The position numbers and the translations under genes are program-made. Source: Hyphomicrobiales bacterium (GTDB lineage Bacteria; Pseudomonadota; Alphaproteobacteria; Rhizobiales; Xanthobacteraceae). Taken from it: a stretch of DNA of 64,000 nt. Shown piece by piece: positions 22,158 to 32,084 of this stretch. Positions within the stretch are counted from its first letter, which is position 1. Every line of letters begins with the position of its first letter. The stretch lies in the NCBI GenBank assembly GCA_017305715.1, contig JAFKKG010000018.1, positions 283,694 through 347,693 of the forward strand, in the 5' to 3' direction. The notes under the pieces are model-generated. The model did not search any database. It was not told where the DNA came from and was given only the letters and a program-made list of their open reading frames with translations.

Positions 22158-23069
22158 CTACGCCACCGCCGGGCCCTGCCCGCCCAGGGTCACCAGCACG
22201 ATCTCCGGGGGGACGCCGAGACGGAACGGCACGAAGCTGCAGCCGAGGCCGCCGGAGACGACAACGTCGCAGTTCATGCGGACATGGCCGTAGGTGAGAA
22301 GCCGCCCGGATATCGCCACCGGCGACCAGCCGAACAGGCGCACCTGACCGCCATGGGTATGGCCGGAGAGTTGCAGCGCAACCCGCGGCGGCACGCGCCT
22401 GGCGATATCGGGTTCGTGCGCCAGCAGAATAACCGGCGCGCTATCGGTGACCTTGCCGAGCGTCGCGGCGAGATCGTCGACGCCGATGCGCCGGATCGGC
22501 CTGAAGCGCCGCGCCGGCACATAAGCGAGCTGATCGCCAAGGCCTGCGAGCCAGAACGATCGGCCGTCCTTGGTCAGGCGCCTGGCGTCGTTTTCGTAGA
22601 CCGGAATGCCGGCAGCCTCCAGCGCGCGGCGGGCGACGGTGTGGCCCTTGCCTTCGCGCTGTACTTCCTTGTCTTCCCACCAGTCGTGATTGCCGAGAAT
22701 GGCATGCACGCCGAGCGGCGCCTTCAGCCCGGCCAGCACCGGCGCCCATTCACCGGCCGGAATGAAGCGCGTCACCTTGCGGTGCCCGGCGACATAGTCG
22801 CCGAGCATGACGATGACGTCGGCGTCCAGCGCGTTGGTTCGTTCGACGATCCCGTGAATGCGATCGAGCGACATCCAGGGATCGCAGGCATGAAGATCCG
22901 TGATGACGGCGATCTTGAGCTTGAAATCGGCCGGCCATTGCGGCGGCAACAGATTGTACCGCGTGACGCGAAGCTGCAGCGCGGGTTCAGCGAACCCGTA
23001 TGCCGTGGTGGTGACGCCGAGCGCGCCCAGGCCACCCAGGAATTTAAGGAGATGTCGGCGTGTGATCAT
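22158..23069 (-). CDS. Metallophosphoesterase with Tat-like signal
   Basis: A 303-residue protein of the calcineurin-like phosphoesterase (YaeI) type. The N-terminus MITRRHLLKFLGGLGALG has a twin-arginine-like signal. Metal-binding motifs are ITDLHACD, MLGDYVAG, ILGNHDWWED, LLAHEPD and LSGHTHGGQVRL. Probably periplasmic or membrane-associated; related YaeI proteins hydrolyse UDP-2,3-diacylglucosamine-like or phosphodiester substrates. It lies between ruvB and ybgC on the same strand. Confidence 0.87.
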   Translation of the reverse strand: MITRRHLLKFLGGLGALGVTTTAYGFAEPALQLRVTRYNLLPPQWPADFKLKIAVITDLHACDPWMSLDRIHGIVERTNALDADVIVMLGDYVAGHRKVTRFIPAGEWAPVLAGLKAPLGVHAILGNHDWWEDKEVQREGKGHTVARRALEAAGIPVYENDARRLTKDGRSFWLAGLGDQLAYVPARRFRPIRRIGVDDLAATLGKVTDSAPVILLAHEPDIARRVPPRVALQLSGHTHGGQVRLFGWSPVAISGRLLTYGHVRMNCDVVVSGGLGCSFVPFRLGVPPEIVLVTLGGQGPAVA

Positions 23070-23160
23070 GGCTTGCTGGTTCGTGATGCATCGCGAACAT
23101 GGCCGGCCATTGGAGCGGAATTGGGGTGCGTTTGTGCAGTTCGTCAGCAGTTCGAAGGCA

Positions 23161-24210
23161 TCAATCGTCGCTGTCGGTGTTGCCGAACAATCCGAATTGC
23201 GCCGGATCGCGTGCAGGCTCGGCGAGGCCGAGATGCCTGAAGGCGTGCGAGGTCAACAGCCGGCCGCGCGGGGTGCGCTGCAGGTAGCCGCACTGGATCA
23301 GGAACGGCTCGATGATGTCCTCGATCGCATCGCGCGGCTCCGACAACGCAGCGGCCATGGTTTCGACGCCGACCGGACCGCCGCCGTAATTCAGCGCGAT
23401 GGTCGAGAGATAGCGCCGGTCCATCGCGTCGAGGCCGGCAGCGTCGACCTCGAGCGCGCTTAGCGCGTGGTCGGCGATGGCGCGGTCGATCGAACTGGCG
23501 TCCGCGGCGGACGCAAAGTCGCGCACCCGGCGCAACAGCCGGCCGGCGATACGCGGCGTGCCGCGGGCGCGGCGTGCGATCTCGTTGGCCCCGTCGGGCG
23601 TCATGCCGATGTTGAGGACGCGGGCGCCGCGGGTGACGATCTTCTCCAGCTCTTCCTCGGTGTAGAAATTCAGCCGCACCGGAATGCCAAAGCGGTCGCG
23701 TAGCGGATTGGTGAGCAGGCCCGCGCGCGTCGTGGCGCCAACCAGCGTGAACTTTGCGAGCTCGATCTTGACCGAACGCGCCGCGGGCCCCTCGCCGATG
23801 ATGAGGTCGAGCTGGAAATCCTCCATCGCGGGATAGAGCACTTCCTCGACCGCCGGGCTGAGCCGGTGGATTTCGTCGATGAACAGGACGTCGCGCTCTT
23901 CGAGATTGGTCAGCAGCGCCGCAAGATCGCCGGCCTTGGCGATCACCGGCCCGGAGGTGGCCCGGAAACCGACGCCGAGCTCGCGCGCCACGATCTGCGC
24001 CAGCGTGGTCTTGCCGAGGCCGGGAGGACCGACGAACAGCACGTGATCCAGCGCCTCGCCGCGCTTGCGCGCCGCCTCGATGAAGATCGACAGGTTTTTC
24101 CGCGCCTGCGCCTGGCCGACGAATTCCGACAACAATTGCGGGCGTAGCGCGGTGTCGCCGACATCGTCGCTGCGGCGCTCGGGGGTGACGATGCGGGAGG
24201 GCGTGTTCAC
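23161..24210 (-). CDS. ruvB: Holliday junction branch migration helicase RuvB
   Basis: A 349-residue AAA+ motor. It has Walker [12 protein letters not shown], Walker [10 protein letters not shown], sensor 1 [18 protein letters not shown] with the arginine finger, and the C-terminal winged helix ([10 protein letters not shown]). It drives branch migration of Holliday junctions with RuvA. It starts at GTG 24210, overlapping the ruvA stop by 4 bp (GTGA), so it is translationally coupled. Last gene of ruvC-ruvA-ruvB. Confidence 0.97.
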   Translation of the reverse strand: MNTPSRIVTPERRSDDVGDTALRPQLLSEFVGQAQARKNLSIFIEAARKRGEALDHVLFVGPPGLGKTTLAQIVARELGVGFRATSGPVIAKAGDLAALLTNLEERDVLFIDEIHRLSPAVEEVLYPAMEDFQLDLIIGEGPAARSVKIELAKFTLVGATTRAGLLTNPLRDRFGIPVRLNFYTEEELEKIVTRGARVLNIGMTPDGANEIARRARGTPRIAGRLLRRVRDFASAADASSIDRAIADHALSALEVDAAGLDAMDRRYLSTIALNYGGGPVGVETMAAALSEPRDAIEDIIEPFLIQCGYLQRTPRGRLLTSHAFRHLGLAEPARDPAQFGLFGNTDSDD

Positions 24211-24824
24211 TTAGCCAACTCCTTCAACCCCAGCCGGATCAACTGCGCCGTCTCCGCATTTTCCCCTGCGCTGCGCGAGGCGGAGGCGATGGCGGCGGCG
24301 GCCTGCGGCTGGCCGTAGCCGAGATTGACCAGCGCCGAGATCGCGTCCGTGACCGGGCGCGGCGCGCGGTCATTGTCGATGGCGCCGGACAGATGCACCA
24401 GCGCCGGATCGACATTCGCAAACGCCGGCGCCTTGTCCTTCAATTCGGTGACGATGCGCTCGGCCACTTTCGGCCCGACGCCCGGCGTGCGCGTCACCGC
24501 GGCCTTGTCGCGCAGCGCAATGGCGTTGGCGAGTTCGGCCGGCGGCAGGGTGGAGAGCACCGCCAGCGCCACCTTGGCGCCGACGCCCTGCACGGTCTGC
24601 AGCAGGCGGAACCACTCGCGCTCGATATCGCTGCGAAAGCCGAACAGCTTGATCTGGTCCTCGCGCACATAGGTCTCGATCGACAGCACCGCGGCCTCGC
24701 CGGGCGCAGGCAGCGCCTGCAGCGTGCGCGACGAGCAATGCACCTGATAGCCGACGCCGCCGACATCGAGGATCACGTAATCCTCGCCGTAGCTGTCGAT
24801 CAGGCCCTTCAATTTGCCGATCAT
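24207..24824 (-). CDS. ruvA: Holliday junction DNA helicase RuvA
   Basis: A 205-residue protein. The OB-fold N-terminus is [29 protein letters not shown]; two helix-hairpin-helix motifs ([18 protein letters not shown] and [14 protein letters not shown]) bind junction DNA; the C-terminal domain III contacts RuvB. ATG 24824 is the standard start; the longer frame upstream runs into a palindromic repeat. Between ruvC and ruvA lies the 24847-24953 repeat. Confidence 0.96.
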   Translation of the reverse strand: MIGKLKGLIDSYGEDYVILDVGGVGYQVHCSSRTLQALPAPGEAAVLSIETYVREDQIKLFGFRSDIEREWFRLLQTVQGVGAKVALAVLSTLPPAELANAIALRDKAAVTRTPGVGPKVAERIVTELKDKAPAFANVDPALVHLSGAIDNDRAPRPVTDAISALVNLGYGQPQAAAAIASASRSAGENAETAQLIRLGLKELAK

Positions 24825-24846
24825 CGCCGCGTCCCAACAGTCGATG

Positions 24847-24953
24847 GGCTCCCCTCCCCCTTGCGGGGAGGGGTTGGGGAAGGGGGTCCACACGGGCAGA
24901 CTAACTCGGAGCCACCCCTCTCCCCAACCCTCCCCCGCAAGGGGGGAGGGAGC
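24847..24953. repeat. Large inverted repeat between ruvC and ruvA
   Basis: Two CTCCCC...TTGGGGA-type units face each other: GGCTCCC (24847-24853) pairs with GGGAGCC (24947-24953), and inside both halves CCTCCCC/GGGGAGG hairpins form. The unit (CTCCCCTCCCCCTTGCGGGG) is a dispersed palindrome seen again in variant form at 54841-54940. Confidence 0.7.
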
Positions 24954-24993
24954 CTGACGAGCGCGCCCACCTCACTCCGCAGCCTGACCCCAA

Positions 24994-25521
24994 TCATAGG
25001 CCCGCCACCTTCAGCCGCAGCGCCGTGCCGGCGCGGTGATGCGCGTGCGTGATCGCGATCGCCAGCGCGTCGGCGGCGTCGGCGGATTTCGGTTCGGCCT
25101 TCGGCAACAGGATTTTCAGCATCACCGCGATCTGGTTCTTGTCGGCATGGCCGGCGCCGACCACGGTCTTCTTGACCTGGTTGGGCGCGTATTCGGCAAC
25201 CGATATGCCGAACATCGCGGGCGACAGCATGGCGACGCCGCGGGCCTGGCCGAGTTTCAGCGTCGCAACGCCGTCCTTGTTCACAAAAGTCTGCTCGACC
25301 GCGGCCTCCATCGGCCTAAAATCGCCGAGCACGGCGGCGAGCCCTTCATGGATCGCGAGCAGCCGGCTCGCCAGCGGCAGATGGTCCGGCGGCTCCACCG
25401 AGCCGCAGCCGATGAAGACGAGGCGGTTGCCCTCGGTCTCGATCACGCCCCAGCCGGTGCGGCGCAGGCCGGGGTCGATGCCGATGATCCGGACGGGTTG
25501 GCGAATCGGGGGAGATGTCAT
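24994..25521 (-). CDS. ruvC: Crossover junction endodeoxyribonuclease RuvC
   Basis: A 175-residue resolvase of the RNase H fold. The first catalytic Asp is in [14 protein letters not shown]; the Glu in [13 protein letters not shown]; and the Asp pair in [14 protein letters not shown]. It cuts Holliday junctions symmetrically, acting with RuvAB. The start at ATG 25521 has GGGGGAGATGTC upstream. First gene of the ruvCAB series; YebC lies 102 bp further upstream on the same strand. Confidence 0.97.
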   Translation of the reverse strand: MTSPPIRQPVRIIGIDPGLRRTGWGVIETEGNRLVFIGCGSVEPPDHLPLASRLLAIHEGLAAVLGDFRPMEAAVEQTFVNKDGVATLKLGQARGVAMLSPAMFGISVAEYAPNQVKKTVVGAGHADKNQIAVMLKILLPKAEPKSADAADALAIAITHAHHRAGTALRLKVAGL

Positions 25522-25623
25522 GGCCTGTGATAACGCCAGACCATCGTGAACGAAACATAAAGAGAACGGTTTCCCCTGCCCGTGACGACAACCGAACGTG
25601 GAGCCGCGTCGCGGAGCCCGGCC

Positions 25624-26370
25624 CTACCCGCCCATCTTCGCCATCAGCGCGTCGGAGACCTCGAAATTGGCGTAGACGTTCTGCACGTCGTCATGCTCGT
25701 TCAGATGGTCGATCAGCTTGAGCAGCTTCTCGCCGGTCTCGTCATCGACCGGTACGGTGTTTTGCGGCTTCCAGGTCAGCGCCGCCTTGCGGGCCTCGCC
25801 GAATTTCGCTTCCAGCGCCTTGGCAACCTCGCGAAAGGTTTCCTGCGAGGCGTAAACCTCATGGCCATTCTCGCTCGAAATCACATCGTCGGCGCCGGCC
25901 TCGATCGCCGCATCCAGCATGGCGTCGTCGGAGGCGACCTTGGCGTCGTATTCGATGATGCCGGTGCGATCGAACATGAAGGAAACCGAGCCGGTTTCAC
26001 CGAGATTGCCGCCGGATTTGGTAAAATAGGAACGGATGTCGGAGGCGGCGCGGTTGCGGTTGTCGGTCAGCGCCTCGACGATCACGGCGACACCGCCGGG
26101 GCCGTAGCCCTCGTAGCGGATCTCGTCGTAATTCTCGCCTTCGCCGCCGCTTGCCTTCTTCACGGCGCGCTCGATCGAATCCTTCGACATGTTCTCCTGG
26201 CGGGCGGAAATGATCGCCGCACGCAACCGGGCGTTCATCGCCGGATCGGGCTGCCCCATCTTGGCCGCGACCGTGATTTCGCGCGCCAGCTTGCCGAACA
26301 GTTTCGACTTCTGGGCGTCCTGCCGGCCCTTGCGGTGCATGATGTTCTTGAATTGGGAATGGCCGGCCAT
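25624..26370 (-). CDS. yebC: YebC/PmpR family DNA-binding regulatory protein
   Basis: A 248-residue YebC-type protein starting [32 protein letters not shown], the diagnostic N-terminus. It also has [38 protein letters not shown] and [13 protein letters not shown]. Members act as transcriptional regulators and/or in translation of proline-rich stretches. The 26-codon extension upstream of ATG 26370 is not family-like. The order yebC-ruvC is widely conserved. Confidence 0.95.
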   Translation of the reverse strand: MAGHSQFKNIMHRKGRQDAQKSKLFGKLAREITVAAKMGQPDPAMNARLRAAIISARQENMSKDSIERAVKKASGGEGENYDEIRYEGYGPGGVAVIVEALTDNRNRAASDIRSYFTKSGGNLGETGSVSFMFDRTGIIEYDAKVASDDAMLDAAIEAGADDVISSENGHEVYASQETFREVAKALEAKFGEARKAALTWKPQNTVPVDDETGEKLLKLIDHLNEHDDVQNVYANFEVSDALMAKMGG

Positions 26371-26572
26371 GCGAGGTCTCTTGGATTCGTTCGGGAGCGA
26401 TTTGGGATGAAAACGCGGCCTTATAGGCCGGTATCCGGGCAAAATCAAAAGATACGCGACCGCTCTGGTACTTAAGTAGTGCCCGTATGCCGGAATATGA
26501 GGCAGTTGTTAACCATGACTTCATGCCCGGATGAGAGGATGTGCGCCACATTCTCAACTTTCAAGAGATGCC

Positions 26573-28339
26573 ATGGCCTTCGGTTTGTTTCGCAAGCGAG
26601 TGCCGGAAGCGACCGCGCCTGCCGTCGAGCCCAACGATCCGGCGGCGGTTGCGGCAGCGGCTTTGGGCGCGACGGACACGCCGGAAAGCGATTCAGCCAA
26701 GGAAATCCTCGAACTGCTGGAACTCGAACTTGGCGGCATGATCCGCCAGCTCGAGCGCGCGGCCAGTTCGGTCGCCGGCGGCGCCGAAGCGACCGCGGCG
26801 ACGCTGGTCACCATCCGCCAGCGTACCGATGCGCTGACCGGCCGCACCACCGCGGCCCAGACCACCGCGAGCGCGTTCTCGCAGGCCGCCGACAAATTCA
26901 CCCATTCGGCGCAGGGCATCGGCGAGCAGGTGCGCGACGCAGGCAAGCTCGCCGACCAGGCCAGCGAGGCCGCCCGCGAAGCCAGTGCCAATGTCGACCG
27001 GCTGCGGGAGTCCTCGGCCGCCATCGGCAATGTCGTCAATCTGATCGCGCAGATCGCGCGGCAGACCACGCTATTGGCGCTGAACTCCACCATCGAGGCC
27101 GCGCGCGCCGGCGAGGCCGGTCGCGGTTTTGCCGTCGTCGCCACCGAGGTGAAGGCGCTGGCGGTGCAGACCCAGAACGCCACCGAGGAAATCACCAGGA
27201 AGATCGAGGCGCTGCAGCGCGACGCCGCCGGCTCGGTGGATGCCGTGCATCGCATTACGCAGGCGATCGAACTGATCCGGCCGGTGTTCGACAACGTCAA
27301 TGGCGCGGTCGCCGAGCAAAGCCAGACCACCGGCGAAATGTCCGAGAATGCCGCCTCCGCATCGCACTTCATCGTCTCGGTCGGCGACAGCGCGAGCGAG
27401 ATCGACGTCGCCACCAAGCAGGCGGAAGCGCATGGCGAAAGCGTCGCGCAAGCGGGCCGGGCCGTCACGACATTCGCGCACAAACTCAAATCGCGCTGCG
27501 CGGTGCTGCTGCGCCAGAGCGAGCGCCAGGCTAGCGGCAAGCAGGAAAAGTTGCCCTGCAGCCTCAGAATCGAAATCCAGACTCCGCGCGGCCCGATCGC
27601 AGCACCGGTCTACGAGATTTCCATCGACCGCATTCTGATCAGCGGCGCCGAGGCCGACAAGCTGACGCCGAACCAAAGCCTCGCCGCCACGCTGCAAGAC
27701 ATCGGCGCCTGCAAGATTCGCATCGGCGAGCGCTCCAAGGCCGGCACTGAGGCGCAGTTCGAGCGGCCGGACGCTCGCCTGCGCGAGGCGATCGAAGACA
27801 AATTGTGGGCGATCCACGACGAGAACACCGAATTCGTCACCCGCGCCATGGAAGCGGGCGCGACGCTGACGAAAATTTTCGAGAACGGCATCGCCAGCGG
27901 CGCGATCTCGATCGAAGACATGTTCGACACCGACTATGTCGAAATACCGGGCAGCAATCCGGTGCAGTATCGCACCAAAATTCTGGACTGGGCGGAGCGG
28001 GCGCTGCCGCCGTTCCAGGAAGCCTTCCTTGCCACCGACAAGCGCATGGCGTTCTGCGCCATGATCGATCAGAACGGCTATCTGCCGGTTCATAACAAGA
28101 TCTATTCGCATCCGCAGCGCCCGGGCGACGTCACCTGGAACACCGCCAACAGCCGCAACCGCCGCATCTTCAACGATCCCGCGGGCCTCGCCGCCGGCCG
28201 CAACCAGCGCGCCTATCTGGTGCAGAGCTACGCCCGCGACATGGGCAATGGCAACCTGGTGATGATGCGCGAGATCGACGTGCCGATCCGCGTCCGGGGC
28301 CGCCATTGGGGCGGCTTCCGCACGGCCTACAAGCTGTAA
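26573..28339 (+). CDS. Soluble methyl-accepting chemotaxis-type receptor with C-terminal sensor region
   Basis: A 588-residue protein without transmembrane helices. The signalling domain is at the N-terminal side: helical heptads from about residue 40, and the hairpin tip ([32 protein letters not shown]) at about 157-195. A middle segment (about 325-390: [22 protein letters not shown]) has a PilZ-like strand pattern but no RxxxR motif. The last 200 residues include [43 protein letters not shown] and [14 protein letters not shown], a Cache-like sensor arrangement. ATG 26573 has AAGAG upstream. Divergent from yebC. Confidence 0.85.
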   Translation: MAFGLFRKRVPEATAPAVEPNDPAAVAAAALGATDTPESDSAKEILELLELELGGMIRQLERAASSVAGGAEATAATLVTIRQRTDALTGRTTAAQTTASAFSQAADKFTHSAQGIGEQVRDAGKLADQASEAAREASANVDRLRESSAAIGNVVNLIAQIARQTTLLALNSTIEAARAGEAGRGFAVVATEVKALAVQTQNATEEITRKIEALQRDAAGSVDAVHRITQAIELIRPVFDNVNGAVAEQSQTTGEMSENAASASHFIVSVGDSASEIDVATKQAEAHGESVAQAGRAVTTFAHKLKSRCAVLLRQSERQASGKQEKLPCSLRIEIQTPRGPIAAPVYEISIDRILISGAEADKLTPNQSLAATLQDIGACKIRIGERSKAGTEAQFERPDARLREAIEDKLWAIHDENTEFVTRAMEAGATLTKIFENGIASGAISIEDMFDTDYVEIPGSNPVQYRTKILDWAERALPPFQEAFLATDKRMAFCAMIDQNGYLPVHNKIYSHPQRPGDVTWNTANSRNRRIFNDPAGLAAGRNQRAYLVQSYARDMGNGNLVMMREIDVPIRVRGRHWGGFRTAYKL

Positions 28340-28462
28340 ACGCCGGACGAATCCAGACCGCAGATCTGTCTTCCGACACACCGCCCGTGCCTGTCACACC
28401 CCTGACACGCTCATTTGAAAATAACGGACACGCTATTTCCATTTCCCCGGCGGAGCACGGCG

Positions 28463-29389
28463 ATGACCGAAAAACCAGTCAATGGCGCACGATCGATCCA
28501 TGATCGCATCCACGCGGAAATGATCGACAGCTTCGACGAAGAGTTGGAGCTCGAGATCGACGACGAGCGTCTCGACGCGCTGACCAATGAATTCGAGGGC
28601 CATACATCCGAGGAAACCGTCGACCGCAGGCTTTATTTCAAGGAGCTGTTCCGCCTGCAGGGCGAACTGGTAAAGCTGCAGAGCTGGGTGCAGCACCAGA
28701 AGCTGAAGGTGGTCGTGATCTTCGAGGGACGCGATTCAGCCGGCAAGGGCGGCGTCATCAAGCGCATCACGCAGCGCCTGAACCCGCGGGTCTGCCGCGT
28801 CGCGGCGCTACCGGCGCCGAACGAGCGCGAGCGCACGCAATGGTACTTCCAGCGTTACGTCTCGCATCTGCCGGCCGGCGGCGAAATCGTGCTGTTCGAC
28901 CGCAGTTGGTACAACCGCGCCGGCGTCGAGCGCGTCATGGGATTTTGCACCGAAGCCGACGTCGAGGAGTTCTTCCGCTCGGTGCCGGAATTCGAGCGCA
29001 TGCTGGTGCGCTCCGGCATCGTCCTCATCAAATACTGGTTCTCGATCACCGACGAGGAGCAGCATCTGCGCTTCACGATGCGGATCCACGATCCCCTCAA
29101 GCAATGGAAGCTGAGCCCGATGGACGTGCAGGCGCGCAGCCGCTGGGAGCAGTACACCAAGGCCAAGGAAGCGATGCTGGAACGCACCCATATTGCGGAA
29201 GCGCCGTGGCACGTCGTCCAGGCCGTCGACAAGAAGAAGGCGCGGCTGAACTGCATCGCGCATCTGCTGGAACAGATTCCCTACAGCGAGGTCCCGCACG
29301 CCCCCGTGATCCTGCCGCCGCGCGTGCGCAATCCGGATTACCACCGCGGCCCGGTTCCGCCGGAATTGTACGTGCCGGAGCGCTACTGA
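28463..29389 (+). CDS. ppk2: Polyphosphate kinase 2 (PPK2) family protein
   Basis: A 308-residue PPK2. Walker A is FEGRDSAGKGGVIKRI, Walker B FDRSWYNRAGVERVMGF, and the lid lies in between. It also has FWFSITDEEQHLRF-like features and SPMDVQARSRWEQYTKAKEAML. These enzymes use polyphosphate to phosphorylate nucleoside mono- or diphosphates, or the reverse. A single PPK2 domain of this length fits class I. ATG 28463 follows a GGAGC site. It is 123 bp after the receptor gene. A CYTH-CHAD protein (529-2130) is a second polyphosphate-linked gene in the window. Confidence 0.92.
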   Translation: MTEKPVNGARSIHDRIHAEMIDSFDEELELEIDDERLDALTNEFEGHTSEETVDRRLYFKELFRLQGELVKLQSWVQHQKLKVVVIFEGRDSAGKGGVIKRITQRLNPRVCRVAALPAPNERERTQWYFQRYVSHLPAGGEIVLFDRSWYNRAGVERVMGFCTEADVEEFFRSVPEFERMLVRSGIVLIKYWFSITDEEQHLRFTMRIHDPLKQWKLSPMDVQARSRWEQYTKAKEAMLERTHIAEAPWHVVQAVDKKKARLNCIAHLLEQIPYSEVPHAPVILPPRVRNPDYHRGPVPPELYVPERY

Positions 29390-29402
29390 GCGCCTGAGGG
29401 GG

Positions 29403-31193
29403 TCAATCCGGCACCCCCGCGTCGCGCAACGCGGCGGCGATTTCGGCTCGCCGCTCCGGCCAGCGAACCGGGAAGGTCTCGCTGACATGGGAGGTGCGAA
29501 AGCCCGGCTGCAGTTTCAACACCCGGCTGACCGCCTTGTTGGCCTCTTCGTTGCGTCCGCAACGCACGGCGTTGATGGCAAAAGCCAGCAGCGAATGCGC
29601 GTTGGCATCGAACTGCATCGATTTCTCCGCAGCCTGACATCCTTCCTCGTGACGGCCGAGACGGAAGTAGGCATGCGACGAGCCGTTCCAGGCGCTCAAT
29701 CGCAGGGGATCCAGCGGGCTCAGCCGGATCATACGCCCAAAACTCTCGATCGCGCGTTCGGCCTCGTCGCACAGCAGGAAAACGAAGCCGCGTGAATACC
29801 AGGCCATGGCAAGGTTGGGGTTGAGCGCGACCGCCTCCTCCACCATGGCGACGCCACGCTCATACTCGTGTCCGATATAGGTCAGGACGTGACCTGCGGT
29901 TGCCAGCACATACGGATCCTCATCGGCCAGCCGCGCCGCCAGCCGGGCGTGGCGGATGGCCTCGGCGCGGTCCTCGGCCTTGAGCGGCATGCCATAGATC
30001 GCCTGCCGCGCCATCCACGACCAGGCCACCATGGCATGCGCTGCGCCGTAGTCCGGGTCCCGTTCGATCGCCTTCCTGAAGAACCCGAATGCTTCCTGTA
30101 CCGAAGAGCGGTGATGCAGCGCCGACGCGCCGCGCAGATAATGGTCATAGCTGTCGAGCTTATCGGTCGGCTTGTGCCGGATACGTTCGAATTCGGCCTG
30201 CTCGAGCCGCGGCGCGATCAGGGTGACGACGCTGGTCGCCACCTGGTCCTGCAGACCGAACACATCTTCAAGACCGCCTTCGAAACGATCGGCCCATATA
30301 TGCGTGCCGCTCGTGGCCTCGATCAGCTGGCCGCTGATGCGGACCCGGTTGCCGGATTTGCGCACGCTGCCTTCCAGCACGTAGCGCACGCCGAGTTCGC
30401 GGCCGATCTGCTTGATATCGACGGATTTGCCCTTGTAGGTGAAGGTCGAATTGCGCGCGATCACAAACAGCGACTTGAACCGCGACAGCGCGGTGATGAT
30501 CTCCTCGACCATGCCATCGGCGAAATATTCCTGCTCGGGATCGCCGCTCATGTTGATGAACGGCAACACCGCGATCGACGGCATATCGGGGGGCGCGACC
30601 GGGCGGTCGGACGATGCAGACCCGTTCGCCGGTGCGGAACCGGAAAGCTCTTGCGCCGCTTCGCCGCCGATCCGGATCCGCCATGCCCGCATCATCTCGG
30701 CGATGTTCTTCAGGGTCTGCGCCCCGAGATCGTCGAACACGAAATCGACCTTGCCGCGTATTTGCCGGTGCGCGTCATCGGAGATGCAGATGCCGCCGGG
30801 TTCGGCGAGCTTTTCCAGGCGGGCTGCGATGTTGACGCCGTCACCGAAAAGATCGTCCTCATCGATCATGACGTCGCCGAGGTGAATGCCGATGCGGAAT
30901 TCGATCCGCTCATGTTCCGGTACAGGGGCGTTTCGCACGGCCATGCCGCGCTGGACCTCGACCGCGCACTGCGCCGCCTCGACGGCGCTGGGGAATTCGA
31001 GCAGCATTTCGTCGCTGACGGTCTTGACGATGCGGCCGCGATGCGCAGTGACGGCGGGAAGGATCAAGGTCCGCCTGGCGCTCTTCAGGTCGGCCAATGT
31101 CCGCTCGTCATTGAGGTGCATCAGGCGGCCATAGGCGGGGACATCCGCTGCCACCACCGCCGCCAACCGCCGTTCCAAGCGCTCGCTGGCCAC
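29403..31193 (-). CDS. Class III adenylate/guanylate cyclase with TolB-like and TPR regions
   Basis: A 596-residue protein. The N-terminal cyclase domain (about 1-175) has ERRLAAVVAADVPAYGRLM, KTVSDEMLLEF, FRIGIHLGDV, FGDGVNIAARLEKLAEPGGICIS and LKNIAEMMRAWRI. The usual TGDG is replaced by VSDE but both metal-binding Asp positions are kept. A TolB-like domain follows (IAVLPFINMSGDPEQEYFADGMVEEI), then TPR repeats to the C-terminus. No transmembrane segment is clear. GTG 31193 is chosen because GAGGGGG lies 5 nt upstream; an ATG at 31244 has no site. It would produce cAMP for targets such as the cNMP-binding protein at 15891; that link is inference. Confidence 0.88.
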   Translation of the reverse strand: MASERLERRLAAVVAADVPAYGRLMHLNDERTLADLKSARRTLILPAVTAHRGRIVKTVSDEMLLEFPSAVEAAQCAVEVQRGMAVRNAPVPEHERIEFRIGIHLGDVMIDEDDLFGDGVNIAARLEKLAEPGGICISDDAHRQIRGKVDFVFDDLGAQTLKNIAEMMRAWRIRIGGEAAQELSGSAPANGSASSDRPVAPPDMPSIAVLPFINMSGDPEQEYFADGMVEEIITALSRFKSLFVIARNSTFTYKGKSVDIKQIGRELGVRYVLEGSVRKSGNRVRISGQLIEATSGTHIWADRFEGGLEDVFGLQDQVATSVVTLIAPRLEQAEFERIRHKPTDKLDSYDHYLRGASALHHRSSVQEAFGFFRKAIERDPDYGAAHAMVAWSWMARQAIYGMPLKAEDRAEAIRHARLAARLADEDPYVLATAGHVLTYIGHEYERGVAMVEEAVALNPNLAMAWYSRGFVFLLCDEAERAIESFGRMIRLSPLDPLRLSAWNGSSHAYFRLGRHEEGCQAAEKSMQFDANAHSLLAFAINAVRCGRNEEANKAVSRVLKLQPGFRTSHVSETFPVRWPERRAEIAAALRDAGVPD

Positions 31194-31255
31194 AAATCCC
31201 CCTCGATTTGATTGGTTGCCTCTGCCGCCATCAAAGCATGACAAAGTGTCGCAGG

Positions 31256-32080
31256 CTAGCTTGTCCAGAACCCCGGCACCGCCGGCTCCAGCCTGCCCCC
31301 GGCCCGCACCGGGGCGATTTTGAGCGCCAGCCCGGTCGCATCGTCGGTTTCGACCGCGACGCCGCTGAGTGTCGCGACCCCGAACGCCGGCTCGAAGCGG
31401 CCCGAGGGAATGCCGGTGACGAAACGGTGCAGCGGCTCTTCCTTCTGCATGCCGATGATCGAATCATAATCGCCGGTCATGCCGGCATCGCTCATATAGG
31501 CGGTGCCGCCGGGCAGCACCTGGTGATCGGCGGTCGGTACATGGGTGTGGGTGCCGACCACGAGGCTGACGCGGCCGTCGCAGAAAAATCCCATGCCCTG
31601 CTTCTCGCTGGTCGCCTCGCCATGGAAATCGACCACGATGGCGTCGGCGGCCTCGCGCAGCGGACAGGCGTCGAGCTCCTTGCCGATGGCGTGGAAGGGA
31701 TCGTTGAGCGGCTCCATGAAGACGCGGCCCATCGCGTTGATGACCAGCGCGCGCTTGCCGTTCTTGGTGTCGATCAGCGCCGCCCCCCTGCCCGGCGTAT
31801 GGCGCGGAAAGTTCAGCGGGCGGATCAGTCGCGGCGCGCGCTCGATGAACACCAGCGCCTCCTTCTGATTCCAGGCGTGGTTGCCGAGCGTGATGGCATC
31901 CGCGCCGGCGTCGAGAAAATCCTGATAGATCGCCTCGGTGATGCCAAAACCGCCGGCCGAATTCTCGCCATTGACGATGACGAGATCGAGCGACCAGTCC
32001 TTGACCATGCCGGGGAGATGCTCGGAAATGGCGGTGCGGCCGGTCTTGCCGACGACGTCACCGATGAAGAGGATACGCAA
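31256..32080 (-). CDS. TIGR00282/YmdB family metallophosphoesterase
   Basis: A 274-residue cytosolic phosphodiesterase of the YmdB type (2',3'-cyclic nucleotide phosphodiesterase in characterised members). The motifs are ILFIGDVVGKTGR, VNGENSAGGFGI, ITLGNHAWNQKE, VVDFHGEATSEKQ and GTHTHVPTADHQVLP. It starts at TTG 32080, with GGAG about 9 nt upstream; the beginning LRILFIGDVVG is the family's usual N-terminus. It follows 5-FCL with a 4-bp gap, so it belongs to the same operon. Confidence 0.92.
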   Translation of the reverse strand: MRILFIGDVVGKTGRTAISEHLPGMVKDWSLDLVIVNGENSAGGFGITEAIYQDFLDAGADAITLGNHAWNQKEALVFIERAPRLIRPLNFPRHTPGRGAALIDTKNGKRALVINAMGRVFMEPLNDPFHAIGKELDACPLREAADAIVVDFHGEATSEKQGMGFFCDGRVSLVVGTHTHVPTADHQVLPGGTAYMSDAGMTGDYDSIIGMQKEEPLHRFVTGIPSGRFEPAFGVATLSGVAVETDDATGLALKIAPVRAGGRLEPAVPGFWTS

Positions 32081-32084
32081 AATT

